Notes: generated from the sequence alone by a model not told the origin. Shown: positions 9,513 through 18,561, counted from the first letter of the stretch. The stretch is 64,000 nucleotides of DNA from Larkinella sp049445795 (GCF_049445795.1 NZ_JBMSDT010000021.1:1-64000); one strand, 5' to 3'. Made by a program: numbers and translations.

Positions 9513-9818
9513 ATGAAAACGCATAAACTGAGTTCAGTACTGGTGATTGCACTGCTGGGGATTGTCCTGGCCAGTTGCGCACCTTCTGTAGGCGTTGGTG
9601 TAAGAGCCGATTATGGGTATCCCCGATACGGATATGCTCCGTATGCGCCTTATGGGTATTATCGTCGGCCACCGGTGATTGTGACTCCACCGCCGAGAGT
9701 GTATTATAAATCGCACCCCCGACGCTATTATCGTTCTCCCCAGTATCGGAACGGGTATCGTCGCGGAGCACCCCAGCAATATGGATACCGCTCACAACGC
9801 AGCCGGGGGCCCCGTTAA
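9513..9818 (+). CDS. Small Tyr/Arg/Pro-rich lipoprotein
   Basis: A 101-residue protein. It begins with a lipoprotein signal (MKTHKLSSVLVIALLGIVLASC, lipobox LASC, Cys22). The mature part is very rich in Tyr, Arg, Pro and Gly with short YGYxPY-like repeats, and it is strongly basic at the C terminus. I recognise no domain. Similar low-complexity surface lipoproteins are common in Cytophagales. A strong terminator follows three bases after the stop. Confidence 0.75.
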   Translation: MKTHKLSSVLVIALLGIVLASCAPSVGVGVRADYGYPRYGYAPYAPYGYYRRPPVIVTPPPRVYYKSHPRRYYRSPQYRNGYRRGAPQQYGYRSQRSRGPR

Positions 9819-9820
9819 TG

Positions 9821-9853
9821 AAAATACCGTCGTGAGAGCGACGGTATTTTTTT
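9821..9853 (+). terminator. Rho-independent terminator
   Basis: A perfect 12-bp stem (AAAATACCGTCG at 9821-9832 with CGACGGTATTTT at 9839-9850), six-base loop and T-run. It ends the small lipoprotein transcript. Confidence 0.92.
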
Positions 9854-9942
9854 ATGCGTTGAGGTGGTAACAAAAACTTCAGAATCTTTATGTAACTTTC
9901 GTCTGTCTAAGCGTTTTAAGAGATAGAAGAGCCGGAGAAACT

Positions 9943-10152
9943 ATGAAAAAGCTATTTCTAGTGGGTTTGACAGTGAGTCTGATGCTTCCGCTGGAAGCGC
10001 CGGTTGAAGCGGCTGAGGTCAAATCGGCGAGCCATGAACTAAAAACTGCGTTGAATTATAAACGAAAAAAAAACCGGGGGTATCGGAAGAAAAAAGGCTT
10101 CCTATGGGGCTTGTTCCGGAAGAAAAACGCCTGCGGTTGTCCGAAGTTCTGA
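9943..10152 (+). CDS. Small exported Lys/Arg-rich protein
   Basis: A 69-residue protein. An N-terminal signal (MKKLFLVGLTVSLMLPLEAPVEA) is followed by a basic segment with RKKNRGYRKKKG and a C-terminal CGCPKF. No known family is recognised. It is flanked by terminators on both sides, consistent with an independent small gene. The two C-terminal Cys residues could form a disulfide or bind metal, but this is only a guess. Confidence 0.6.
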   Translation: MKKLFLVGLTVSLMLPLEAPVEAAEVKSASHELKTALNYKRKKNRGYRKKKGFLWGLFRKKNACGCPKF

Positions 10153-10178
10153 TTCGTACCTTCGTAATTGTACTTATG

Positions 10179-10199
10179 GCCGGGGCAACCCGGCTTTTT
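10179..10199 (+). terminator. Rho-independent terminator
   Basis: GCCGGG at 10179-10184, GCAA loop, CCCGGC at 10189-10194, then TTTTT. It follows the 69-residue gene by about 25 nt. Confidence 0.85.
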
Positions 10200-10253
10200 G
10201 TTTTTCTGTAGGTTAATAAATTGTAAAATACTGTTATTCAGCCAAAAATTCCG

Positions 10254-10261
10254 TATCTTTG
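10254..10261 (+). promoter_or_regulatory. -7 promoter element of typA
   Basis: TATCTTTG matches the Bacteroidota TAnnTTTG element exactly, in the context CCGTATCTTTGCGG, which recurs almost identically before gatB. No good -33 TTTG is visible at the usual spacing. The predicted 5' untranslated region is about 100 nt. Confidence 0.6.
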
Positions 10262-10367
10262 CGGCTTCATAGACAAGACAACCGAAAACCGCCTAAGACC
10301 AAGCCATTTCGCAGATTGACGAGCACCGTCTTTTGTCTCATGTCTTTGCTCTATTTTTCAACCTTGT

Positions 10368-12182
10368 ATGCAATCTATTCGCAACATAGCTATCATAGCA
10401 CACGTTGACCACGGTAAGACGACGCTGGTCGACAAGATTATTCATGCCTCCAAGATTTTTCGGGAAAACCAGGAATTCGGTGACCTGATTCTGGACAACA
10501 ACGATCTGGAGCGGGAGCGGGGTATTACGATCGTTTCGAAAAACGTATCGGTTCGGTACAAAGACGTTAAAATTAACATTATCGACACTCCGGGCCACTC
10601 CGATTTCGGGGGCGAGGTGGAGCGCGTGCTGAAAATGGCCGACGGCGTTTGCCTGCTCGTCGATGCCTTCGAAGGCGCGATGCCGCAAACCCGGTTTGTG
10701 TTGAGCAAAGCCCTCCAACTGGGCCTGAAACCGATTCTGGTCATCAACAAGGTGGACAAGGAAAACTGCCGGCCGGAGGAAGTTCACGAAGAAGTATTCG
10801 ACCTGATGTTCAACCTGGGCGCGACCGAGGAACAACTGGACTTCCCAACGGTCTACGGTTCGTCGAAACAGGGCTGGATGGGCCCGGACTGGCAAAAACC
10901 GACGGGCGACATTACCTACCTGCTCGATACGATTGTGGAAACGATTCCGGCCGCTCCGGTGGTGGAAGGCACACCGCAAATGCAGATTACCTCGCTGGAT
11001 TATTCGGCCTTCGTGGGCCGGATTGCCATTGGCCGGGTGGTGCGCGGGACGCTGAAAGAGGGCGCCAACATGGCGCTGGTGAAAGTCGGCGATGTGATCA
11101 AGAAAGTGCGGATCAAAGAACTGCAAACCTTTGAAGGCTTGGGAAAACAAAAAGTGGCCGAAGTCCAGTGCGGTGATATTTGCGCCGTTACGGGTCTGGA
11201 AGATTTCGAGATCGGCGATACGCTGACCGATGCCGAGAAACCGGAAGCCTTATCCCGGATTGCGGTCGATGAGCCGACGATGAGCATGTTGTTCACGATC
11301 AACAACTCGCCGTTCTTCGGTAAAGAAGGTAAATTTGTGACCTCGCGGCACCTCCGCGACCGGTTGTATAAAGAAACCGAGAAAAATCTGGCGCTGCGTG
11401 TGGAAAATACCGACAGCGAAGACCGCTTCCTGGTCTACGGCCGGGGCATCCTGCACTTGTCGGTGTTGATCGAGACCATGCGTCGCGAAGGCTACGAATT
11501 GCAGGTGGGCCAGCCGCAGGTGTTGTACAAATTTGACGACAACGGAAACCGCCTGGAGCCGGTCGAAACGCTGGTGGTGGACGTACCGGAAGAAACCGCC
11601 GGAAAAGTGATCGAACTGGCGACGCAGCGGAAAGGCGAGTTGCTGATCATGGAACCGAAAGGTGATTTGCAACACCTCGAATTCGAAATTCCGTCGCGCG
11701 GGCTGATCGGGTTGCGGTCGAACGTCCTGACGGCCACCTTCGGCGAGGCCGTGATGACGCACCGGTTCAAGAGTTTCGAACCGTACAAGGGCGCCATTCC
11801 GGAGCGGATTAACGGGTCGTTGATCTCGATGACCAGCGGTACGGCCACGGCCTACTCCATCGACAAATTGCAGGATCGGGGTGTGTTCTTCATCGAACCG
11901 GGCGATGAGGTGTACACCGGCCAGGTCATCGGCGAGCACAACCGCCAGAACGACATCGTGGTGAACGTACAAACCGCCAAGCAATTGACCAACATGCGGG
12001 CTTCCGGTTCGGATGCCAACGTGAAGATTGCGCCGAAAATTTCGTTTTCACTCGAAGAATCGATGGAGTACATTCAGAAAGACGAATACCTGGAAGTAAC
12101 GCCGAAGTCGATGCGGATTCGGAAGATTTACCTCGACGAGAACGATCGTAAACGGAATCAGCACAAATTTGCGATGGTTTAA
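10368..12182 (+). CDS. typA: Ribosome-associated GTPase TypA/BipA
   Basis: A translational GTPase of 604 residues, the normal length. G1 is AHVDHGKTT (residues 11-19), switch I holds RGITI, G3 is DTPGHSDFGGEV, and G4 is NKVDKENCRP. EF-G-like domains II, III and V follow, then the BipA-specific C-terminal domain (EDRFLVYGRGILHLSVLIETMRREG is in domain III). BipA binds the 70S ribosome and helps 50S assembly and stress or cold adaptation in the cytoplasm. It is monocistronic, with its own promoter and a terminator shared with the convergent gene. Confidence 0.97.
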   Translation: MQSIRNIAIIAHVDHGKTTLVDKIIHASKIFRENQEFGDLILDNNDLERERGITIVSKNVSVRYKDVKINIIDTPGHSDFGGEVERVLKMADGVCLLVDAFEGAMPQTRFVLSKALQLGLKPILVINKVDKENCRPEEVHEEVFDLMFNLGATEEQLDFPTVYGSSKQGWMGPDWQKPTGDITYLLDTIVETIPAAPVVEGTPQMQITSLDYSAFVGRIAIGRVVRGTLKEGANMALVKVGDVIKKVRIKELQTFEGLGKQKVAEVQCGDICAVTGLEDFEIGDTLTDAEKPEALSRIAVDEPTMSMLFTINNSPFFGKEGKFVTSRHLRDRLYKETEKNLALRVENTDSEDRFLVYGRGILHLSVLIETMRREGYELQVGQPQVLYKFDDNGNRLEPVETLVVDVPEETAGKVIELATQRKGELLIMEPKGDLQHLEFEIPSRGLIGLRSNVLTATFGEAVMTHRFKSFEPYKGAIPERINGSLISMTSGTATAYSIDKLQDRGVFFIEPGDEVYTGQVIGEHNRQNDIVVNVQTAKQLTNMRASGSDANVKIAPKISFSLEESMEYIQKDEYLEVTPKSMRIRKIYLDENDRKRNQHKFAMV

Positions 12183-12210
12183 CGCTGATCCATAATCCAA
12201 TGGAAATAGA

Positions 12211-12238
12211 AAGTCCCGGTTTTCGCCGGGACTTTTTT
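12211..12238. terminator. Bidirectional terminator between typA and the convergent barrel gene
   Basis: AAGTCCCGG (12211-12219) pairs with CCGGGACTT (12226-12234) and is followed by T on the plus strand. It sits between the typA stop and the stop of the minus-strand gene at 12240. Confidence 0.82.
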
Positions 12239-12239
12239 G

Positions 12240-12830
12240 TTAAAAACTCAGCCCGATTCGCAGGGCAACCCGGTTATACACCCGGCTTTCAAATTTATAA
12301 ATCTCGTTCCAGCCCAGCGGTTTGTCGGCCTCGGCTTCCTGGCGTTTGTAACTCAGCGACAGAATGAAGTTGGCGTTCTGTGGCCGCCCGATCCGAAAAC
12401 CGATGCCGGGCGAAATCACCCAGCCGCCCCGGGTTTCGTAGCCCGTGGGGTCTTCGTTCAACCAGGCAAAACCGTAGCCCGTATCAAGACTTGTAAATAC
12501 CCGTAGGTTCTTCTTCCCGGGTTGGGCCAGATCATAGCGTACACCCGCGCAAACCGGCATCAGCAGGGCCGAGGTGTACCAGTCGACGCCCACCGTTCCG
12601 CCCACGGCCAACTTGGGCCGTAGCTGTACCCCGTTGAAGGTCTGGGCCGTGATGGTCTGGCGTTTGCTGACGTTTTCCGTGAAGTTTGTGACATTATAAC
12701 GCACTTGTCCGAACGACATACCGAATTCGGTCATGTTCGTAAAAACCGGCTTAAATCGGGCTTTCTGTGCGCACACCGGCAAGGCAAATAGGCAAAGGAG
12801 CCAAACGGTTTTGCTTCCTATCGTTTTCAT
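12240..12830 (-). CDS. Outer membrane beta-barrel protein
   Basis: A 196-residue protein with a signal peptide (MKTIGSKTVWLLCLFALPVCAQ). Alternating amphipathic strands follow and the protein ends in ALRIGLSF, a C-terminal aromatic strand typical of BAM-assembled barrels. About eight strands fit its size. No specific function is recognised. It is 15 nt downstream of the LVIVD lipoprotein gene on the same strand, so both are probably co-transcribed. Confidence 0.72.
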   Translation of the reverse strand: MKTIGSKTVWLLCLFALPVCAQKARFKPVFTNMTEFGMSFGQVRYNVTNFTENVSKRQTITAQTFNGVQLRPKLAVGGTVGVDWYTSALLMPVCAGVRYDLAQPGKKNLRVFTSLDTGYGFAWLNEDPTGYETRGGWVISPGIGFRIGRPQNANFILSLSYKRQEAEADKPLGWNEIYKFESRVYNRVALRIGLSF

Positions 12831-12845
12831 CGTGATCGCGACGGA

Positions 12846-14150
12846 TTAGCTGGCCGGGTAAGGGCGTTGAACCGGAATCTTGCTGAGCAACCGCAGTTTT
12901 TTCGGATTGCTGTAATCGTACTGGTAAAAACCGTCCATGCCGATCAGCAGCAGCGATTTGCCGAGCGGAATCACATCAAAGGCATGGAAACCGTCGAGAT
13001 GTTCCAGTTGATCGATCTTCATCGCATCGGCGGCATTGAACGTTTTCAGCCCGTAAGCGCCTTCGCAAATGAACAGGTTCGGGAAGTCGATGCCCAGGCC
13101 GTGCGGGTTTTTCATCGGGTAGGTTTTCAGCAAACGCGGGTTGTACAGGTTCGACACGTCGACGACTTCCAGTTGGTTGGTAAAGCCCTGGCAGGGCGAG
13201 CCCGACCGCAGCGTCACGTAGGCTTTATCCTCATGAACCACCACCGGGTCGCAAACACGGGCGTGTTCGAAGGTCGACATCCGGACCGGTTTTTCGGGGT
13301 TGCTGTTGTCGTAAATGTGCATGCCGGATTGCGCCCCAATAAACAGCTTGTCTTTGTACGGAAAAATCGTTTCGATGCCCCAGCCCAAGTTAATTTTGTT
13401 GCCTGGTTTCGGGTCTGAGGGCGTTTTGATGTCGAACAGTTGCATATCCGACTGACTGACGGTATACAGGTAGTTGTCGTACAACGTAAACCGGGCCATC
13501 GAGCCGCCGGTGCCGTTGGTGCTTGGCGCGGGTGCGTTGGCGCCGGACTGGACCGAATTGAAGTTCTGAACCACCCCGCCCCGCATATCCCAGAACATAC
13601 AGTTCGGGCACCCGCCGTTTGTCAGGGTGTTTTCGCAATTGGTCTGGACGGTTTGCGTGACGTATTCGACTTTCTGGTCGTTGATAATGGCTTGTTGAGC
13701 GTTTATACTCCAGAAACCGCCATCGAATTGCCCATTTGGAAAAACATCTTTTACACGGTTCAATTCCCGAATATTCTGCACATCGCTGATATCGAAAGCC
13801 ACCAGATCCATGTAGCTATCGGCGTAGAGCACGTTGTTGCGAATGGCCATATCGCCGTTGCCCGGAATCCGCAGAAAAGCCACCATTTTGGGTGACGACG
13901 GATTGCGATTGTCGATCACGTGAATGCCTTCCTTGATTTCGTTGATGAGCAGAAAACCGTCTTTCGTGTAAATCTTGCCGGGATTGACAAGCGTGCGGGG
14001 CTGTTCGGCCTGGATCCCGTTGCGAACCTGGGCAATCGTCAGGGTCACGGGCGTAAACTGCCGGAAGGTCCGGGTTTCTTTGCATTGGTCGGTGCAGGCG
14101 TTCAGGCCGGCCAGAAGGATGCCGAGGAAAAGGTAGAGCGTAAGTCGCAT
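12846..14150 (-). CDS. LVIVD-repeat beta-propeller lipoprotein
   Basis: A 434-residue predicted surface or periplasmic lipoprotein (MRLTLYLFLGILLAGLNAC, lipobox Cys19). The body has repeated segments of the type IHVIDNRNPSSPKMV, LVAFDISDVQNIREL, MQLFDIKTPSDPKP, MHIYDNSNPEKPVRM and LEVVDVSNLYNPRLL. These are LVIVD repeats that build a propeller. The Cys-rich insert near residues 165-185 (NCENTLTNGGCPNC) could hold disulfides. Function is unknown. It precedes the barrel gene in the same operon, so the two may form an outer-membrane pair. Confidence 0.85.
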   Translation of the reverse strand: MRLTLYLFLGILLAGLNACTDQCKETRTFRQFTPVTLTIAQVRNGIQAEQPRTLVNPGKIYTKDGFLLINEIKEGIHVIDNRNPSSPKMVAFLRIPGNGDMAIRNNVLYADSYMDLVAFDISDVQNIRELNRVKDVFPNGQFDGGFWSINAQQAIINDQKVEYVTQTVQTNCENTLTNGGCPNCMFWDMRGGVVQNFNSVQSGANAPAPSTNGTGGSMARFTLYDNYLYTVSQSDMQLFDIKTPSDPKPGNKINLGWGIETIFPYKDKLFIGAQSGMHIYDNSNPEKPVRMSTFEHARVCDPVVVHEDKAYVTLRSGSPCQGFTNQLEVVDVSNLYNPRLLKTYPMKNPHGLGIDFPNLFICEGAYGLKTFNAADAMKIDQLEHLDGFHAFDVIPLGKSLLLIGMDGFYQYDYSNPKKLRLLSKIPVQRPYPAS

Positions 14151-14215
14151 AGGAACAGGTTGTTTAGGTATGACTTATAGACCCTGCTACTACCGGAATA
14201 GTTGGAATAAAAGAA

Positions 14216-14251
14216 TAAAAAATTGCCCGGCAGGCAGAGCCGCCGGGCAAT
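14216..14251 (-). terminator. Terminator of the serpin-META operon (minus strand)
   Basis: On the minus strand ATTGCCCGGC pairs with GCCGGGCAAT (plus coordinates 14222-14231 and 14242-14251), followed by a T-run corresponding to the A-run at 14216-14222. It lies downstream of the META-domain gene. Confidence 0.85.
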
Positions 14252-14346
14252 CCGGTTTGCACAATGAATCAGAGGTCAAAATCTTCAGGAGGAGACCGGC
14301 TGGTGTGGATTCTTACCGGCCCCACTCCGTTTTTTTTCAGGTTGTA

Positions 14347-14793
14347 TTACTTTTCCTTTTCGTACACCAGCGCGTTGTTGCTATCCGTCAGCAAGCGTAG
14401 CCGGTTTCCGGTAATTTCATAGCGCTTTGCGGCCTGGAGTTTGTTGAAATAATCGGTTTCAAACTGCATGGCATCTTCCGGCCCGGCCATTTTGGTACTT
14501 CCCAGTGCACTGATCTGGATCTCGTTGGAGGCTGCCGAACCGGTCAGGGAACCGAAATACTGGTTGACCGCCGACCGACCCGTGACTCGGTAAGCGATCC
14601 GGCCGGTTACCTCTACGCTGGCCGAATCCGGTGTCAGGATCAGGGTCACTGAATACTTAGACGACGGTTCTACCAGTTTGTAACTACCCGCGACATTCGT
14701 TGCCGACAGCGGTTCGAGTGTCGCGTTCACGGTATCGTTACAGGATGCCGCCATCAGCACGATTGCGGAAACCAGCGTTAGCATCAGTTTCAT
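14347..14793 (-). CDS. META-domain lipoprotein
   Basis: A 148-residue lipoprotein (MKLMLTLVSAIVLMAASC, lipobox Cys18). The region after ~residue 60 resembles the META/HslJ fold: FGSLTG, then IQISALGSTKMAGPEDAMQFETDYFNKL and a final strand with LRLLTDSNNALVYEK. HslJ-like proteins have been linked to stress and protease-related phenotypes, but the molecular role is unclear. Its ATG overlaps the stop of the serpin gene by 4 nt (ATGA), so the two are translationally coupled and may act together at the envelope. Confidence 0.75.
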   Translation of the reverse strand: MKLMLTLVSAIVLMAASCNDTVNATLEPLSATNVAGSYKLVEPSSKYSVTLILTPDSASVEVTGRIAYRVTGRSAVNQYFGSLTGSAASNEIQISALGSTKMAGPEDAMQFETDYFNKLQAAKRYEITGNRLRLLTDSNNALVYEKEK

Positions 14794-16043
14794 GGCTGCG
14801 TGGCGGTTTCGGGGTTGACAATCTTACCCATGAACAGCACCGAACCCGTTCCTTTTTCGGTAATCAGGAAGACGAACGGCCGGTTACAGAAAAGCGAGGG
14901 CCCCATTGACGTTACTTCGACGCCGATGCTGGTGACAGCGGCTGCTTCGGTGCCTTTTTCATCGACAGCCACAAACGTGTTTTGTTTGACGTAGCTGACC
15001 TTCAGGCCCTGGCTCTTGCTGATCCCGGAGAAATCTGCCCGATCCGAAAACGCCGTGGACATGCCCATCTTAGCCAGGACGTTGTTCAGTTGTGCTTCGT
15101 ATTCCAGTGTGAACTTCGGCAGGCCAATCATCAGCTTGCTTTCCTTCATGGCGGTTTGCAGGTCGGCCCATTCGGTCGCATTCAGGCTGTTGATTAGCGC
15201 GTCGGCGGAGGAGTTTTCGTTCGGCAGTAAAACCGTCATGGAGTAAGTTCCATCGCCGTATGGTAGTTCGAAAGCTCCGTAGGTGGGCCGAAACGCATGA
15301 CGAAGCCCGGCGGTCATGGTCATCATTTTGACTGGTTTTTCGGAACCCGACGCCAGGCTAAACGGTGAATCGCTGGTGCTTTTCGGATCAAACTGGTATT
15401 TCCAGTCGCCTTTGAAGTAAAGAGCATTTAGCAGAAACAGGACCTGTTCTTCCTTAATTTCCTGAATAACATTTTTGATTTTTCCGTTGGTGTTGTCGCT
15501 CGCCCATTGGTTAATTTTGTTGATAACCGGGGTTGGATTACTGAAATTTTCCCCCGATACCTGGGCGTTGAACGTTTTTTTGGTGGCATCGAGGTACGCC
15601 GGTTCAACGGGAAAACCGTTGCGGTACCAAATCGAGTTAGCCAGTTTTGTTGTTACTTTCGGATCAGCGGTGGGAAGCGCTTTTTGTAAAAACTCATAGG
15701 TTTGGTTGGCATCGGCCAGCGAAACGCCTTCCAAGTGCATCGCTTTCTTCATTTCGTCCGCCGTCTGTCCGGCAGCCCCGTTCAGGAGCAGACCGAGCGC
15801 CGTATGCAAACTCAGGGGAGAGACAAAAATATTCTCCTCCTTCTTCTGCTCTTCGTTGACCTGTTTCAGGAAATCGAAGGAGAAGTCATTCGTTTTTTGG
15901 GCAAATAACCGGGCTTCGGGCGTCGCTTGCAAACCGCCCTCGCCGGAATTACCGGGATCTGGTGTGGTGTTTGTCTGGCAAGCGGCTGTCGTTAGTAAAA
16001 AAGCCGTTGCCAGTGTACCGGAAACAAGTGCTACTCTTCTCAT
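14790..16043 (-). CDS. Serpin family lipoprotein (serine protease inhibitor)
   Basis: A 417-residue serpin with a lipoprotein signal (AFLLTTAAC, Cys22) and a Gly/Pro-rich linker before the serpin fold. Family signatures are present: NIFVSPLSLHTALGLLLNGA, NALYFKGDWKYQF and the C-terminal NRPFVFLI. The reactive-centre loop hinge EKGTEAAAVTS (362-372) has small residues as in inhibitory serpins. By register with the hinge Gly at P15, P1-P1' would be Thr378-Ser379. It probably sits on the outer membrane and traps serine proteases met outside the cell. Coupled to the META lipoprotein gene. Confidence 0.92.
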   Translation of the reverse strand: MRRVALVSGTLATAFLLTTAACQTNTTPDPGNSGEGGLQATPEARLFAQKTNDFSFDFLKQVNEEQKKEENIFVSPLSLHTALGLLLNGAAGQTADEMKKAMHLEGVSLADANQTYEFLQKALPTADPKVTTKLANSIWYRNGFPVEPAYLDATKKTFNAQVSGENFSNPTPVINKINQWASDNTNGKIKNVIQEIKEEQVLFLLNALYFKGDWKYQFDPKSTSDSPFSLASGSEKPVKMMTMTAGLRHAFRPTYGAFELPYGDGTYSMTVLLPNENSSADALINSLNATEWADLQTAMKESKLMIGLPKFTLEYEAQLNNVLAKMGMSTAFSDRADFSGISKSQGLKVSYVKQNTFVAVDEKGTEAAAVTSIGVEVTSMGPSLFCNRPFVFLITEKGTGSVLFMGKIVNPETATQP

Positions 16044-16208
16044 CGCAAATCGGATTTTGTTCTATCACGTGAGCGCTCAAGGATAAAGACCCGATTGGAA
16101 ATGAATTGGTTGGAAGGGGACTAAAAAATAATTAGAAAAAATAAAAATTAGTAAGAAATTCGGCTTGAGTGGGTTAAAAAATGCCTTTTTACCTCTTAAA
16201 ATACCTAA

Positions 16209-17885
16209 TTAAAAATGGTAGTTAAGGCCAAAACCAACGCCGATAGCCTGCGGACGGACCTGAACCTGCGATTCCGTCTGTGCCCCATCCTGGAGGGCCT
16301 GCTGGTAGGAGCCGGTCAGCGAACCAGACCAATGGTGCGTCGGATGGTAATTAATCCGTAAACCGGCGGTACCCGCCAGGGTCATCGGCCGGTATACCTG
16401 ATCGTCTGGGTTAACTTCGAGCGTACCAATGGTATTTTTCAGGAAAACATTCGCCATCAGACCACCCAGAATTGAGTAGTTAATTTTTCGCCCGGGCAGA
16501 ATATGGTAGCCAAACTGCACCGGTACTTGTAAATACTGAAAGTTATTTGACACCAATTGCTCGGCCGGAATAACGGCCTGATACGACGGGCTGACAACAT
16601 TCGACTTGTCGTTCGAGGCACCCGGCAGCAAACTCGGATCAGCGGGGGCCGTTGGCGAGTTTTGAGCCACCGTCGGGCTGCTGTTCCGAATGGCATTGAC
16701 CAGCAGACTTTCGGTCTGGTTGGTAAAGACATTCGTCACCGAAGCGTTGTTGCGGGTCTGCGAACGACCATTGAGGTACTGAACACCGGCTTCAACTGAC
16801 CAGTGTTTACTAAAACGCACGCCTGAACTGGCCTGCCAGGCCATTGAAAGTTGCGCCTGATTCTGAAGGGAAGCCGAGCTTTGCTGGCGGCTGCTCAATT
16901 GAATCGAATTCGATGATACATAAGGCTGGTTGAGACTGGCATTTGAATAAACCGATGCCATCGGGTTGAACGACACAGGTGTAGCCGACACAGCCGCCCA
17001 GTATTCTTTTTTCGAGCGTCCTTTTTCCTGCGGTTCAATGGCTGGTTCGGGAGCGCGGTACCAGATAATCCGGCTGATCGGGCGCGGATTTTTCAGGGTA
17101 ATGGCTTTGCTTTTGATGTATGTAGCCTCAAACGCCACCCGTTGATCGGCAGCTTCGGGAGCCAGGGCAGCGGGTGCCGCCGACCGGGCCACGAGTTCCG
17201 TCGATTCAGAAACCGGCTGCGGCACTTCGGGCATCGGTTTACTCACTTCGGTGCCGGGTTGGGCCCGGCGCGTGCGCGGGTTCCGCCGGGCATCGGCCAG
17301 TCGGACGGCATCCGTAGGGTGAACCTCTGCCGGGTTCTTCGTGGCAGGGGGCGCAGGGGACGTTTTCCGGCGTCCGGCTAAAACCGACTGATCCTTAATA
17401 ATGCTGTCGATAGTTCCGGCGGTTGCGGTTCGTTCCAGTTCCGGTGCATCGGCGGCACGTTGGGGTACGCGAGTCTGACGGTTGGCGGCTATGCTTTCAT
17501 CAGACGTTCCAGCGTTTCCGGTTTGTGATTTTAGATCCGTTGCGGTTTCGGCCGACGGTTTTTCGCGTTTGGCCAGTTGGTCATTGGTCGGGTTGCCAGG
17601 CCGGTTTGGGGCTGTACTGGTTTGACCGGCAATGGGCCGATTGGGTTCGGTATTTTGGGTCGACTGGATGGTCCACCAGCCGAGCAAAATGGCAAGCAGG
17701 GACGCGGCCGCTCCGTAGGCCCACGGCCGAAACCGGGTCCAGAGCGGAATAATCGGCTCACTCTCCTCCTCGTCGAGACGACGGGCAATGCGGTCCCAAA
17801 GCTCATCGGATGGGCTTTCGGCAGCATTTTCGAAGAGGCTTCGCCATTCTTCGTTAAATTGATTTTCGTCTTTCGAGTGACTCAT
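16209..17885 (-). CDS. Membrane-tethered anti-sigma-like region fused to an outer membrane beta-barrel
   Basis: A 558-residue protein. Residues 1-53 are hydrophilic and acidic (NEEWRSLFENAAESPSDELW) and resemble the N-terminal domain often found beside ECF sigma genes. A single TM helix spans about 55-73. A ~200-residue Pro/Ala/Thr-rich linker follows. The C-terminal ~280 residues look like an outer-membrane beta-barrel (final strand GFGLNYHF). The gene overlaps the ECF sigma gene by 4 nt (ATGA), so they are coupled. I infer a regulator that spans the envelope and controls the sigma factor. It could instead be a structural link between membranes. Confidence 0.7.
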   Translation of the reverse strand: MSHSKDENQFNEEWRSLFENAAESPSDELWDRIARRLDEEESEPIIPLWTRFRPWAYGAAASLLAILLGWWTIQSTQNTEPNRPIAGQTSTAPNRPGNPTNDQLAKREKPSAETATDLKSQTGNAGTSDESIAANRQTRVPQRAADAPELERTATAGTIDSIIKDQSVLAGRRKTSPAPPATKNPAEVHPTDAVRLADARRNPRTRRAQPGTEVSKPMPEVPQPVSESTELVARSAAPAALAPEAADQRVAFEATYIKSKAITLKNPRPISRIIWYRAPEPAIEPQEKGRSKKEYWAAVSATPVSFNPMASVYSNASLNQPYVSSNSIQLSSRQQSSASLQNQAQLSMAWQASSGVRFSKHWSVEAGVQYLNGRSQTRNNASVTNVFTNQTESLLVNAIRNSSPTVAQNSPTAPADPSLLPGASNDKSNVVSPSYQAVIPAEQLVSNNFQYLQVPVQFGYHILPGRKINYSILGGLMANVFLKNTIGTLEVNPDDQVYRPMTLAGTAGLRINYHPTHHWSGSLTGSYQQALQDGAQTESQVQVRPQAIGVGFGLNYHF

Positions 17886-18427
17886 CTTGGAATTGGACGC
17901 TCGTTCTGAATCTTCTGTTGCAGTAACATGCGTGCCCGCGAAAACTGCGATTTCGATGTACCTTCTGAAATATCTAATAGTTCTGCAATCTCGGGGTGTG
18001 TGTACCCTTCAATGGCGTATAAGTTAAACACGGCCTGACATCCCGGCGGGAGCTCCTGCACCATCTTCAACAATTGCTGATAGTGTAGACCCGATAGGCT
18101 GTCTTCCGTCTGCGGCAGAGCTCCGGGGGCCACATCCTCCAGCTCAGTCTGGTTTTGCCAGGGCTTCTGCTTGCGGATGTGTTTGAGGGCGGTATTGATC
18201 ACAATGCGCTTTAACCAGGCTTCCAGTGGGCACTCAAACCGGAACGTATCAATATGCTGGAAGGCTTTTACGAAAGCATCCTGTAACACGTCTTCGGCGT
18301 CGTCCCGGTTTTTGGTATACCGTTGGCTGACCACAAAAAGCTTCCTGGCGAATAACTCGTACAGTTTTCGCTGAGCAGTTCGGTCCTTATGTCGACAGCC
18401 GTCAACTAACGCTCGTTCATCCAACAT
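17882..18427 (-). CDS. RNA polymerase ECF sigma factor
   Basis: A 181-residue sigma-70 family protein with only regions 2 and 4. Region 2 holds NRDDAEDVLQDAFVKAFQHIDTFRFECPLEAWLKRIVIN, where the promoter -10-type element is read. Region 4 near residues 115-170 carries a helix-turn-helix (GYTHPEIAELLDISEGTSKSQFSRAR). Its stop overlaps the start of the downstream membrane-spanning protein, a typical arrangement for an ECF sigma factor and its regulator. Its targets are unknown. Confidence 0.93.
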   Translation of the reverse strand: MLDERALVDGCRHKDRTAQRKLYELFARKLFVVSQRYTKNRDDAEDVLQDAFVKAFQHIDTFRFECPLEAWLKRIVINTALKHIRKQKPWQNQTELEDVAPGALPQTEDSLSGLHYQQLLKMVQELPPGCQAVFNLYAIEGYTHPEIAELLDISEGTSKSQFSRARMLLQQKIQNERPIPR

Positions 18428-18530
18428 ATAATTTCATCCTACTGACCCGCGCGTTCCATCAACGGTTGGAACATGGTTAAAAAAAAGTAACCTAACCCGT
18501 TGGCAACGAGTGAAAATGATATTTAGCCTG

Positions 18531-18538
18531 TACTTTTG
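18531..18538 (+). promoter_or_regulatory. -7 promoter element before the sugar isomerase-like gene
   Basis: TACTTTTG matches TAnnTTTG, 23 nt before the ATG at 18562. No -33 TTTG is seen at exactly 19-nt spacing. Confidence 0.5.
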
Positions 18539-18561
18539 AACAAAATCTATTCCTGAACACC

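Noticed and set aside
16056..16071. Second parS from TCACGTGA at about 16066
   Set aside because: Only the eight-base core matches; the flanking bases do not fit TGTT/AACA.
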